Of a stretch of 47,945 bases of DNA, positions 1-8,100 are shown in pieces. The notes beneath the pieces were generated by a model. That model saw nothing but the letters and a program-made list of their open reading frames with translations. It did no database searches and was not told the origin of the DNA. Position numbers and translations under genes: made by a program. Positions within the stretch are counted from its first letter, which is position 1. Every line of letters begins with the position of its first letter. Where the stretch lies: IMG/VR virus record IMGVR_UViG_3300037258_000038, positions 1 through 47,945 of that record. One strand, 5' to 3'. Source of the DNA: a virus.

Positions 1-224
1 GTAAGGCGATGCAGGCCGAGGTCGACAAGCGGCTTGACGCTGAGCTGCAGAAGTACGGCATTCGCCGAGACGGCCAGGCAGGCACAGCGCCCACAGCGGC
101 ATCTGCGGCCAGCCTAGGACTAGGGCGACGGCCGGTCGAGTCGCTACGGGCTGGCTCCGCGCCGGTAAACACGACTCCCTCCAACCCCAACGACCTGTTC
201 CGGCAGATGACACGCAGGGGATAG
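1..224 (+). CDS. C-terminal end of probable scaffolding / capsid assembly protein (partial)
   Basis: The frame is open to the left edge: codons Lys and Ala precede the first ATG at 9, so this is the end of a longer gene and not a 71-residue protein. The visible part has a short charged helix (AEVDKRLDAELQKYG) followed by an Ala/Gly/Ser/Pro-rich, poorly ordered tail that ends in RQMTRRG. Position directly before the major capsid gene, a charged helix and low complexity are typical of siphovirus scaffold proteins or the scaffold part of a protease fusion. That function is inferred from position. No catalytic motif is visible in this fragment. Confidence 0.6.
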   Translation, partial: KAMQAEVDKRLDAELQKYGIRRDGQAGTAPTAASAASLGLGRRPVESLRAGSAPVNTTPSNPNDLFRQMTRRG

Positions 225-226
225 AT

Positions 227-255
227 TTACGGTTTGGCTCCCTAGGTGCTACGCT
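227..255 (+). promoter_or_regulatory. Candidate promoter before the major capsid gene
   Basis: TTACGG at 227-232 and TACGCT at 250-255 are separated by 17 bases, the usual spacing of a -35/-10 pair for a primary sigma factor. The match to consensus is moderate. It lies in the 116-base gap between the scaffold end and the capsid gene, where extra transcription for the most abundant virion protein would make sense. It shares TACGG, TAGGTG and GCTA elements with the motif before whiB at 19146. Confidence 0.35.
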
Positions 256-278
256 ATTGGGGAGAGTAGGACACGCCG

Positions 279-318
279 ACACGGCTACCACCCATTAGAT
301 ACGCGGCGGTAGCCGTGT
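279..318 (+). promoter_or_regulatory. Leader stem-loop before the capsid gene
   Basis: ACACGGCTACC at 279-289 and GGTAGCCGTGT at 308-318 form a perfect 11-bp stem with an 18-base loop. No T-run follows, so a simple intrinsic terminator is unlikely. The stem ends 22 bases before the capsid ATG at 341 and just before the ribosome binding site (GAAGG near 326). It may stabilise the capsid mRNA or mark a processing point. Confidence 0.55.
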
Positions 319-340
319 TCGACGTGAAGGGTTAAATGAA

Positions 341-1630
341 ATGACAAACTGGGCCGGTGGCACTACCGGTAGTCCGGGCGGGTATCAGCAGGGCATTGCC
401 CGTGTTGGTCCCGGATACGACGTCAATGGGACGGGCGATGCTCTTGTCCCTGAGCCCCTGGCGATGTCGATTATCCAGGAACTCCCCAAGCAGAGCGCGG
501 CGCTGTCCCTCTGCAAGAAGACTGTCCTCTCGACCAAGACTGAGCGCCTGCCGGTCCTGGACGTCCTGCCTATGGCCTACTGGGTCGGCGGCGACACGGG
601 GCTGAAGCAGACTTCCACTCAGGAGTGGAAGAATGTCGTGATGGTGGTTGAGGAACTCGCCTGCATCATCCCGATCCCCCAGGCGTACCTCGATGACGCT
701 GACGTCCCGATCTGGGATGAAGTGCAGCCCCGAATGACGGAGGCCGCCGGCAGTCTGATCGACCAGGCCGTGTTCTGGAACATCAATAAGCCGTCGACGT
801 GGGGAACGTCAATCGTCGGTGGCGCTGTCAACGCCGGCAACAAGGTGGTCGCCGGAACGGGCGTTGACTTCGGTCAGGACGTAACGGCGCTTGGCGACCT
901 GATGGCACAGACCGGCTACAACGTGAATGGCTTCGTCGGCCGACCGGGACTCAACTGGAAGCTCGCCGGACTTCGCTCCGCACAGGGCATCCCGATCTAC
1001 CAGTCGGTTACTGACGCCAGCCTGTCGAACAGCAGCTCGCTCGCGGGATCGCTCTACGGCTTCCCGATCGCCATGCCCGACAACGGCGCGTTCCAGGCCG
1101 GCCAGGCGCAGCTGATTGCCGGCGACTTCTCCAAGGCGATCATCGGCGTCCGACAGGACATCTCCTTCAAGCTGTTCACCGAGGGTGTTATTTCCGACGC
1201 GAACGGCGCGGTTGTCCTGAACCTCATGCAGCAGGACGCGGTGGCCATGCGAATGGTCATGCGGCTTGCGTACGCGACGGTCAACCCCGTCACGATCATG
1301 CAGCCTGGTAAGGGGATCACGACCCGTTGGCCATTCGGAGTCGTCGCTACCACTACCGCATCCGGCGGCGGGACGCCTTACCCGCGTACTGACGCCTCCA
1401 GCGTCGTGACCTCGGGTAGCGCGACTGTCGCTGACACGAACGTCCTCGCGACCGACGTCGGCCGCTCCGTCACCGGTACCGGCATTCCGACCGGCTCGTA
1501 TGTCGAGTCGATCGTGGCCGCCACGTCCTTCACGATGAACAACGTTGCCACCGCTGGTGCAACCGAGTCCGTCGTGATCGGCGCGACCTACGGCACCTCC
1601 AAGGATGGCGCTAGCGAGCCGAGTCTGTAG
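341..1630 (+). CDS. Major capsid protein (HK97-like) with C-terminal Ig-like domain
   Basis: A 429-residue protein that should form the icosahedral shell. The N-terminal ~330 residues look like an HK97-fold capsid protein: PEPLAMSIIQELPKQSA near residues 36-52, an ordered E-loop/P-domain region, and the late stretch VGVRQDISFKLFTEG. The last ~75 residues form a separate Thr/Ser/Val-rich beta domain with the signature VTGTGIPTGSYVESIVA, probably exposed on the capsid surface. The same type of domain occurs in the tail protein at 3423. The start follows a GAAGG box. Position after scaffold and before connectors agrees. I see no protease site. Confidence 0.88.
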   Translation: MTNWAGGTTGSPGGYQQGIARVGPGYDVNGTGDALVPEPLAMSIIQELPKQSAALSLCKKTVLSTKTERLPVLDVLPMAYWVGGDTGLKQTSTQEWKNVVMVVEELACIIPIPQAYLDDADVPIWDEVQPRMTEAAGSLIDQAVFWNINKPSTWGTSIVGGAVNAGNKVVAGTGVDFGQDVTALGDLMAQTGYNVNGFVGRPGLNWKLAGLRSAQGIPIYQSVTDASLSNSSSLAGSLYGFPIAMPDNGAFQAGQAQLIAGDFSKAIIGVRQDISFKLFTEGVISDANGAVVLNLMQQDAVAMRMVMRLAYATVNPVTIMQPGKGITTRWPFGVVATTTASGGGTPYPRTDASSVVTSGSATVADTNVLATDVGRSVTGTGIPTGSYVESIVAATSFTMNNVATAGATESVVIGATYGTSKDGASEPSL

Positions 1631-1668
1631 GAACAGCGCGGAGTACGGCTGAGGCGAAAGGAAATATC

Positions 1669-2304
1669 ATGGCGAGCTTGCCCCCACTAGCTAGCGTCCA
1701 GGATGTAACTGACCGTCTCGGCCGTCTCCTTACTGATGTAGAGCAGACGCGAGTAAATGCCCTGCTTGGCGATGCCTCGGCGCAGGTTCGCCGGTATTGT
1801 CGCAAGGACTTCCTATTCCATGCCGGCGATGTGATGGACATCAAGGGTGACGGGTCGGTAATCAAGCTCCCATACCGCCCGGTGACTGCTGTAACTTCCG
1901 TCATAGCGATATCTGGCCGGCCCGATATCCCGGACATTCCCGTTAGCTGGTGGGTGTTCGACGGGATCGATGAGGTATCCATCGCCGAGTCCTCGGCTTC
2001 CGGAGTGATAAACCTCCCGGAGGCCTGGTATGACTATGGAGCTTTCCCCGGAACCTTCCGCTGTACCTATGACCACGGGTACGCCGATGTGCCGGATGAA
2101 GTCGAGATGGTTGTGGCGAACGCGGTAATCGCCGTTCTCCTCGCTCCCACGATGGCCGCAGGCGTAATCGGCGAGACTGTAGGGGCGTACAGCTACCGGC
2201 TTGAAAGGTCCGGAGGCGGTATATCGGTTGCGCTGAGCCAGGGAGACCTGTCTTCACTCAATGACTACCGCGATCAGTACGGCTCCATGAAGATGGAGGC
2301 CTAA
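1669..2304 (+). CDS. Head-tail connector / adaptor protein
   Basis: 211 residues. The N-terminal helix-rich part (DVTDRLGRLLTDVEQTRVNALLGDASAQVRRYCRKDF) is the hallmark of gp6/gp15-type head-tail adaptors that dock below the portal as a ring. A beta-rich middle (DIKGDGSVIKLPYRPVTAVTSV) and a late helical segment with EVEMVVANAVIAVLLAP follow. Start ATG with GAAAGGA upstream. The stop overlaps the next gene's ATG by one base (TAATG), so translation is probably coupled. Family assignment rests on the N-terminal pattern and gene order. Confidence 0.75.
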   Translation: MASLPPLASVQDVTDRLGRLLTDVEQTRVNALLGDASAQVRRYCRKDFLFHAGDVMDIKGDGSVIKLPYRPVTAVTSVIAISGRPDIPDIPVSWWVFDGIDEVSIAESSASGVINLPEAWYDYGAFPGTFRCTYDHGYADVPDEVEMVVANAVIAVLLAPTMAAGVIGETVGAYSYRLERSGGGISVALSQGDLSSLNDYRDQYGSMKMEA

Positions 2305-2657
2305 TGCCTTACCTCCGGCAAGGGCAAACCGTGACGTTCGGTAACCGCATTGTTACCGGTACCGATGACTACGGCAACGATGTATACGGCACAGTAGAGG
2401 TGCAGGTGCCGGGCTGCGCTATCTCGCCCGGCAACTCTACGGAGAACTGGCAGGGCACCGAGCAAATCGTATCCGACGTTGTTGTGCACGCTCCGATAGC
2501 GACGGTTGTCGACCTGCCACTCGACTACATGAAGATTGCCGGGGTTGAGTACAACCTAGTCGGTAATCCGCGCAACTGGGTATCGCCATTTACCGGAACT
2601 GGAAGCCTCATGGAGATCCAGGGCCGTCAGGTAACGACTGGTGGTGCAGCGACGTGA
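2304..2657 (+). CDS. Head-tail stopper protein
   Basis: 117 residues, beta-rich, with the pattern RQGQTVTFGNRIVTGTDDYGNDVYG and, near the C-terminus, KIAGVEYNLVGNPRNWVSPFTGTGSLMEIQGRQ compressed into a small barrel. This fits stopper proteins (gp16/FII-like) that close the connector after DNA packaging. It is the second gene in the usual adaptor, stopper, neck, terminator order and overlaps both neighbours by 1-4 bases. Assignment is by size, predicted barrel character and order. Confidence 0.6.
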   Translation: MPYLRQGQTVTFGNRIVTGTDDYGNDVYGTVEVQVPGCAISPGNSTENWQGTEQIVSDVVVHAPIATVVDLPLDYMKIAGVEYNLVGNPRNWVSPFTGTGSLMEIQGRQVTTGGAAT

Positions 2658-2986
2658 GCGAGGCTAAGTTCACCGGCAGCTTTACCGGCATAGCCGCTCT
2701 GCTACGGTCAGAGATGGTAGGCGAGGCGCTCCTGGCACAGGCCGAGAAAGTGAAGGCGCGAGCCGAGGAACTAGCGCCGGTCGACACGAGCCAGTATGCA
2801 CAGCATAGCGGCCGGTACAAGGGAAGCTTTAGCACGCGGCTAGCTATGAACACGCGGCGTAACCGCATCGAGGCTGCCGTTGTGAATGACGCTCCTGAGG
2901 CGATCGACGTCGAAAAGGGAACGTCTAAGATGGATGGCCAGCATGTACTCATGCGGGCGCTCGACATTATACGTGGTGGTTTGTAA
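2654..2986 (+). CDS. Neck / HK97 gp10-like minor head-tail protein
   Basis: 110 residues with a GTG start that overlaps the previous stop (GTGA). The central part carries a charged helix (LLAQAEKVKARAEELAPVDTS), then a Tyr/Gly stretch with GRYKGSFSTRLAM and a C-terminal VLMRALDIIRGGL. HK97 gp10-like neck proteins have this helix followed by an APVDTG-type turn. The role would be joining tail to connector. Stop and next start overlap as TAATG. Confidence 0.65.
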   Translation: MSEAKFTGSFTGIAALLRSEMVGEALLAQAEKVKARAEELAPVDTSQYAQHSGRYKGSFSTRLAMNTRRNRIEAAVVNDAPEAIDVEKGTSKMDGQHVLMRALDIIRGGL

Positions 2987-3393
2987 TGGGTGCCGTTATT
3001 CCCGTCTTCCCCGACGTTGAGCTCATGCTCGTTGCCGGGCTAACACCGCTCATGCAGTCGGTGCTCGGAGACAACGGCGTCCGAATCGTCACGATCCTGC
3101 CAGCGTCGATATCCGTACCGACGCTGCGCATTAAACGTATCTCTGGTGCCTCCAGGACTATAGCCCTGGATAGGCCTATCCTGGACTTTGACGTGTTCTG
3201 GTCCAGTTATGGACAGGCCAGCCTGGTCGCCCGCCAAGCTAGCGCTTCGCTACTCGCGTTGCGCGGACAGATCCTACCGGTGAATGGAGTAGTCAGTAAT
3301 GTGAACGTGGTACAGGGGCCGCGATGGTTGCCTGACCCGGACCCGAACCTATTCAGGTTCAACGCCTCATACGAGGTGTATACGCATGGCTAA
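2986..3393 (+). CDS. Tail terminator protein
   Basis: 135 residues. The sequence begins with a helix after PDVELMLVAGLTPLMQ and continues with alternating strands (VRIVTILPASISVPTLRIKRISG, PILDFDVFWSS) and a late SYEVYTHG. Small alpha/beta proteins of this kind between neck protein and major tail protein usually cap the tail tube and set its length (lambda gpU-like). The evidence is gene order and secondary-structure pattern, with no unique motif. Confidence 0.6.
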   Translation: MGAVIPVFPDVELMLVAGLTPLMQSVLGDNGVRIVTILPASISVPTLRIKRISGASRTIALDRPILDFDVFWSSYGQASLVARQASASLLALRGQILPVNGVVSNVNVVQGPRWLPDPDPNLFRFNASYEVYTHG

Positions 3394-3422
3394 CCAGGCT
3401 GTGCCCAGTGGAAAGGTAAACC

Positions 3423-4337
3423 ATGTCTGAATCAACTCCGGATACTCCTCCGGCATTCGCCCGTCCTAAGTCCAAGCAGGGACTCGTCACGGCTGATGTC
3501 GTTGGCAAGCCCTACGGCCTGATTGGGGGCGCGGCCGACACTCGTAACGCCGACTACACCTACGCGGCTGGCGATGTTATCGCCTATATCGCTCAGGTCG
3601 GTACGACCGACCCCGCCGGATTCGAGACGCTGACGGCTGCCACTTGGCACTGCCTCGGCTGGCTCGACACGAATGGCGGCATCTTCAACCTCTCGCAGAC
3701 CACAAAGGACATCGGTGCCGCCGGTAGCCGCTCTGCGATCCGCACCGTGATCACCGGCGGCACGAAGACCCTGCAGTTCACGGCCCTTGAGCCGTTGAAC
3801 CCCTACACGCGTGCGTTGTATGATGACGTACCCGTCGCCACCCTTAAGCCAAATAGTCGTGTTGACGCAGGTAGCGGCACGACCTCGGCGAGCAATGTCG
3901 TTACCGACACGAATGCCGTCTCGAATGACGTCGGGTCCTCGGTTACCGGCACGGGCATCCCGGTCGGAGCGGTGATCACCTCGGTTACCTCTGGAACTTC
4001 CTTCGTCATGTCGACGAATGCGACCGCGACCTCCACGAACATCGCCGTCACGGTGAACTCGAACGTGAGCGCATACGTCCTGCCCGAGGTGCCGAATGAC
4101 AACCGCTATGCGGTTCTCCTCGACACTGTCGACGGCGCGAAGGCAATGCGACTGTTCTCGCCGAACGGCAAGATCACAGCGCGCGGGAACGACCAGGTGC
4201 AGCAGGCTGACGCCGAAATGCTGCAGATGACGTTCACGTTCTACCCGGCCACGATCGACGGCATTCGCGGCGAGCTCAAGCGCTACATCCAGTACCCGCC
4301 CGGTGAGGTTCCTGCTGACTTCAGCCTGACCTCCTGA
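3423..4337 (+). CDS. Major tail (tube) protein with C-terminal-half Ig-like insertion
   Basis: 304 residues. The N-terminal ~145 residues read like a tube protein: a repeated beta pattern, AWHCLGWLDTNGGIFNLSQTTKDI-type segment and LQFTALEPLNPYTRALYDD. A Thr/Ser/Val-rich domain follows at about residues 145-215 (VTDTNAVSNDVGSSVTGTGIP), then the tube fold resumes (YVLPEVPNDNRYAVLLDTVDGAKAMRLFSPNGKI). The inserted domain matches the capsid's C-terminal domain. Ribosome site GGAAAGG lies seven bases before the ATG. Location before the chaperones supports the call. Confidence 0.82.
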   Translation: MSESTPDTPPAFARPKSKQGLVTADVVGKPYGLIGGAADTRNADYTYAAGDVIAYIAQVGTTDPAGFETLTAATWHCLGWLDTNGGIFNLSQTTKDIGAAGSRSAIRTVITGGTKTLQFTALEPLNPYTRALYDDVPVATLKPNSRVDAGSGTTSASNVVTDTNAVSNDVGSSVTGTGIPVGAVITSVTSGTSFVMSTNATATSTNIAVTVNSNVSAYVLPEVPNDNRYAVLLDTVDGAKAMRLFSPNGKITARGNDQVQQADAEMLQMTFTFYPATIDGIRGELKRYIQYPPGEVPADFSLTS

Positions 4338-4369
4338 CCAACCGGCCGAACTAGCTACTGGAGAACAAA

Positions 4370-4702
4370 GTGGATGACGAGCAGTTCACCGATGAGGTCG
4401 TTGACCTTGACCTAACGGTTGAGGACAAGCGCCTCCGCGAGGCAGTGGGCAAGCCCACTACGGTTCGCATCGACGGTATGATTATTCATATCGCCCACGC
4501 GGCTGAGTGGCCTGCCTCCTCCATGCGGGCAGCGACACAGGGCAACTGGGAAGACTGGGCCGCAGGAGTTATCCCCGACGATGACGAGCGCGTCGCCTTT
4601 ATCGATGCCGACCTAGCCAACTACCAGCTTGAGGCAGTCTTCGAGCTGTGCGGCAAGGCGGCCAGCGCGAGCCGGGGAAAATCCAAGCGGTCGCGCAGGT
4701 AG
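4370..4702 (+). CDS. Tail assembly chaperone, short form (gpG-like)
   Basis: 110 residues, acidic (DDEQFTDEVVDLDLTVEDKRLREAVGKP at the N-terminus, slightly longer than shown here) and ending in a basic KSKRSRR tail. GTG start with GGAG six bases upstream. It sits between the major tail protein and the tape measure gene, where siphoviruses encode chaperones that coat the tape measure during tube assembly. This is the product when ribosomes do not shift at 4675-4681. Confidence 0.85.
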   Translation: MDDEQFTDEVVDLDLTVEDKRLREAVGKPTTVRIDGMIIHIAHAAEWPASSMRAATQGNWEDWAAGVIPDDDERVAFIDADLANYQLEAVFELCGKAASASRGKSKRSRR

Positions 4703-5133
4703 TCGAGCGATTTGCAGATGAGCTAGAAGCCGACCTCCAACGGTACTACCAAGTCGACCTCCTAGACCTTTACCGGCCTAAGAGCGGCTTGAGCTACCGG
4801 AAGATGTCCGTCTTCATAAGCTTCCTGCCCCCGGAGTCGGCGACAGCGACGGCGATACGCAATGCTGCCGTTGATTCCGGGGAGTCGCAAGACGGGCCAT
4901 CTCCCGATCCTTCTAAGGAATCCTGGTCGCAGGGAACCATGCTGATAGCTAGCCTGATAGATGAAGTCCGATGGCTAAGGCATGAGTTCCGTGGCGCTAA
5001 CAGTAACACCCCTGGCCCACCGCCTAGTCAAGTGGAGCGGCCCGGAGTGGGCGGCAAGAAGCGCCGCAAGAAGATGTCTATGCAGGACCGAATGAAGCTG
5101 GACCCGAGAATGCGTGGGGAGCGTGGCAACTAA
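4370..5133 (+). CDS. Tail assembly chaperone, -1 frameshift product (gpGT-like)
   Basis: The open frame from 4648 to 5133 has no good start of its own: its first codons lie inside the short chaperone gene in the -1 frame. A -1 slip at GGGAAAA (4675-4681) joins 104 codons of frame 0 to 150 codons of the second frame, giving about 254 residues. The junction reads SRGK then IQAVAQVVERFADELEAD. The extension is helical and ends in a basic tail (KKRRKKMSMQDRMK). Such GT fusions are needed in minority amounts for tail assembly. Its stop overlaps the tape measure ATG (TAATG). Confidence 0.88.
4675..4681 (+). other. Programmed -1 ribosomal frameshift site GGGAAAA
   Basis: In the chaperone frame the heptamer reads G GGA AAA, matching X XXY YYZ. 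After a -1 slip the codons are GGG AAA, so both tRNAs can re-pair. The zero frame ends at 4702 and the -1 frame stays open to 5133. This is the canonical position for the G/GT frameshift of siphoviruses. Confidence 0.9.
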
Positions 5134-8100
5134 TGGCTGATGAAATCTTCGTCGGTAGCGTCGCCGTTGGGCTTGTCCCATCCGCTGAAGGCTTCGCCGA
5201 AAAGGCGCGGAGCGCTCTTGTCCCGTCCGCCAGCTCCATCGGCGATGAATGGGGCAGTAACTGCTCCGATAGAATGCAAGCCGGTCTAGGCAACATCCTT
5301 TCGACTTGGGGCGCGAAGCAGACCGAGGTAGCCAAGACGACTGGCGCAGATGCCGGTACCGGGTATGCTGAGGCATTCAAAACCAAGGTTGACGAGATCT
5401 TGGCCGAGATCGACTCCGAGGTAAACGTCACCGGCAATACCGAGGAGGCGCAAGCTCAGGTCGATGAGCTCAAGGCGAGCTTGGAGGAGTTGAAGAGTAA
5501 GACTATCGGCGTTGACATGACCAACACAGAGGCCATGGATGCGATCGATCAGATCAAGGTTGCCATGGATGACCTGCAGAGCAAGGGCATCCTAATCGAG
5601 GCCGACAATAAGCCGGCCATCGCGGCGATCGATGAAGTCAAGACGGCTGCAGGAGCGCCGGTAGACGTCCCGGTCATCGCTAACACCAAGGCCGCTACTG
5701 CAGCGATTGACGAACTCCGCGCGATGGCTGCGAAGCCTGTGGTAGTGCCAGTTGAGACGGCCAGTACGGGCGCAGCCGCCTCTGGTGCGGCTAGCGGTGC
5801 AGCCTCAGACTCTGCGTTGGCAGGAGGTGCACTAGCGGCTGGCGCAGCCGACACCGAGAAGGAAGGTGAGGCCGCAGCCGAAACTTACGGCTCTGGCTTC
5901 ATGGCGAAGATCACCGGGTTTCTCGGCGCGGGCGGCTCGAAGCTGTCTGACATGCGCGAGTCCGGCGCGGAGAAGTTCGCTGACAGCGGCAAGGAAGCCG
6001 GTGGCGAGTTCGGAGGCGCGTTTAGCGGCATCCTCGGCTCAGTCATGAGCATAGGCGTTCCGGCTGCGATAGCAGGCGCTGCGCTGGCGGTATCGGCCGT
6101 ATACGGGGAGAAGCTTGAGGGGGCCGAGAACTCGCTTAAGGCCACCATGACGAATGCCGGGTATGTCTGGTCTGACTACTCCGACAAGGTCGAGGCCGTC
6201 AACAAGGACATGACGGAGTACGGCTTCACTTCCGATCAGGTCGAAGCTAGCTTGCAAAAGGTCCTGCAGCAGACCGGCTCTATGGCGGATGCGCTTGGGG
6301 CTGAGTCGACTATCGCCAAGCTAGCTACTGCGACTCACGTTAGCCTCGCCTCCGCAACGACGACATTCGACCGGGCGCTGACAGGCAATGCGAAGACCCT
6401 TAAGCAGTATGACATCATTCAGGCTAGCGGCGCGACGTCTGGTGCGGCTATGACTAAGGCCCAGCAGGACTTGGCCAACCAGATTAACCAGAGCGGCTCT
6501 ATGGCGGCATTCGCGGCCTCGAAGCACCTTAGCCTGGCACAGGCGCAGGACCTGGTAACCTCGGCTGCGGGCGAGTCCGCTCCTGCGCTTAGCAAGCTCT
6601 CCGACCTCGGATTGAGCTATACCTCGGCGACCAAGCTGCAGACTGACGCTATGTCCGGTAGCACGAAGGCGATGGCTACGCTCAAGAAGGATCACTTGAC
6701 GCTAGCTCAGCTCACTCAACTGAACACGGACTCGGTTTCCGGCAACATAGGTGCGTACAACAAGCTCGGCATCGAGGTCCTACCCAAGTCGGCGAGCGCT
6801 GCGCAGAACTATGCGCAGGTGCAAAGCATCCTGAATGATAAGCTCGGCGGTCAGGCTTCGGCCGTCACTGACTCATTCAGCGGTAAGATCCATGCTCTCG
6901 GCGCGGAGCTAATCGACGCGGCCGAGGGAATCGGTATCAAGGTCATGCCGGCGCTCGATGAGGTCATTGGGTTCCTGGTTAAGATGGTGCCGACTATCGA
7001 GGCGGTCATTAGTGCGATCAGCAAGTTCGGCGGCTCGTTCATAATCGTCTCCCTGTTCACGGGGGTTAGTACTATCCTCAAGGTGCTGCTTGGCGGGCCT
7101 ATGAGGGACATCACCCTTGCGATTGCAGGGCTAGTGATCGGATGGCTCGCGCTTAACGTAGCCATGGAGGTAAACCCGTTCATCGCTATCGGCACCGCCA
7201 TCGTGTTGCTGGTAGGCATTGTCGTCAAGTACCATGCCCAGATCGTGAGCGTGATTGAAGGTGCATGGAATACCGTCACCAACTTCCTCAAGCAGTGGTG
7301 GCCGCTAATAGCCGCCATCGTTACGGCCGGCATGTCGGTGATTGTTCAGCTAATAATCAAGTACCACCAGGACATAGTCAACGCCATCGAGGCGGCTTGG
7401 AATGCGGTCGTCGCTTTCATAAAGCAGTGGTGGCCTGTCTTCGCGGCTGTGGCCACTTCTGGAATGTCGCTGGTCGTGCAGATCATAGTGAAGTATCACC
7501 AGGACATAGTGAATGCATTCGAGACGGCTTGGAACACTATCAAGTCGACTGTGACGGCCGCATGGTCCTGGATGCAGGCGGCTTATAACGCGGCTACGTC
7601 GGCTATCTCTACGGCCTGGAAGACGGCCTGGGCCGCTATCGTTGCCTACTTCACGGCCGAGTGGACCGCTATCAAGACTGCTGTGACATCGGCGTGGAGC
7701 TGGGTGCAGGCGGCCTACAATGCCGCGCTCGCCGCAATCAAGGCCGCTTGGAATGCTGCTTGGCTCGCGGTCTACAACTACCTGAACACGACCTTCACGA
7801 ATGTCAAGAATGCCGTGACCGCTGTGTTCACGTGGATGAAGTCGACGTTCACCAGCGGCGTGTCGGCCATTAGTACGGCATGGAAGACTGGATGGACTGC
7901 CGTAACGTCTACCACTACCACGGTGATCAATACGATCAAGACCGCGTGGAATACATTCTTTAGCGGACTGCAGACTGCCTTCAAGGCGGCTGTGTCGGCT
8001 ATCGGGTCGATCTGGAATGGCGTGCAAGCCGCTGTCCAGAAGCCGGTGTCGTTCGTGATCAATAGCGTGTATGACCCGATCGCCAAGGTGTTCGACAGCG

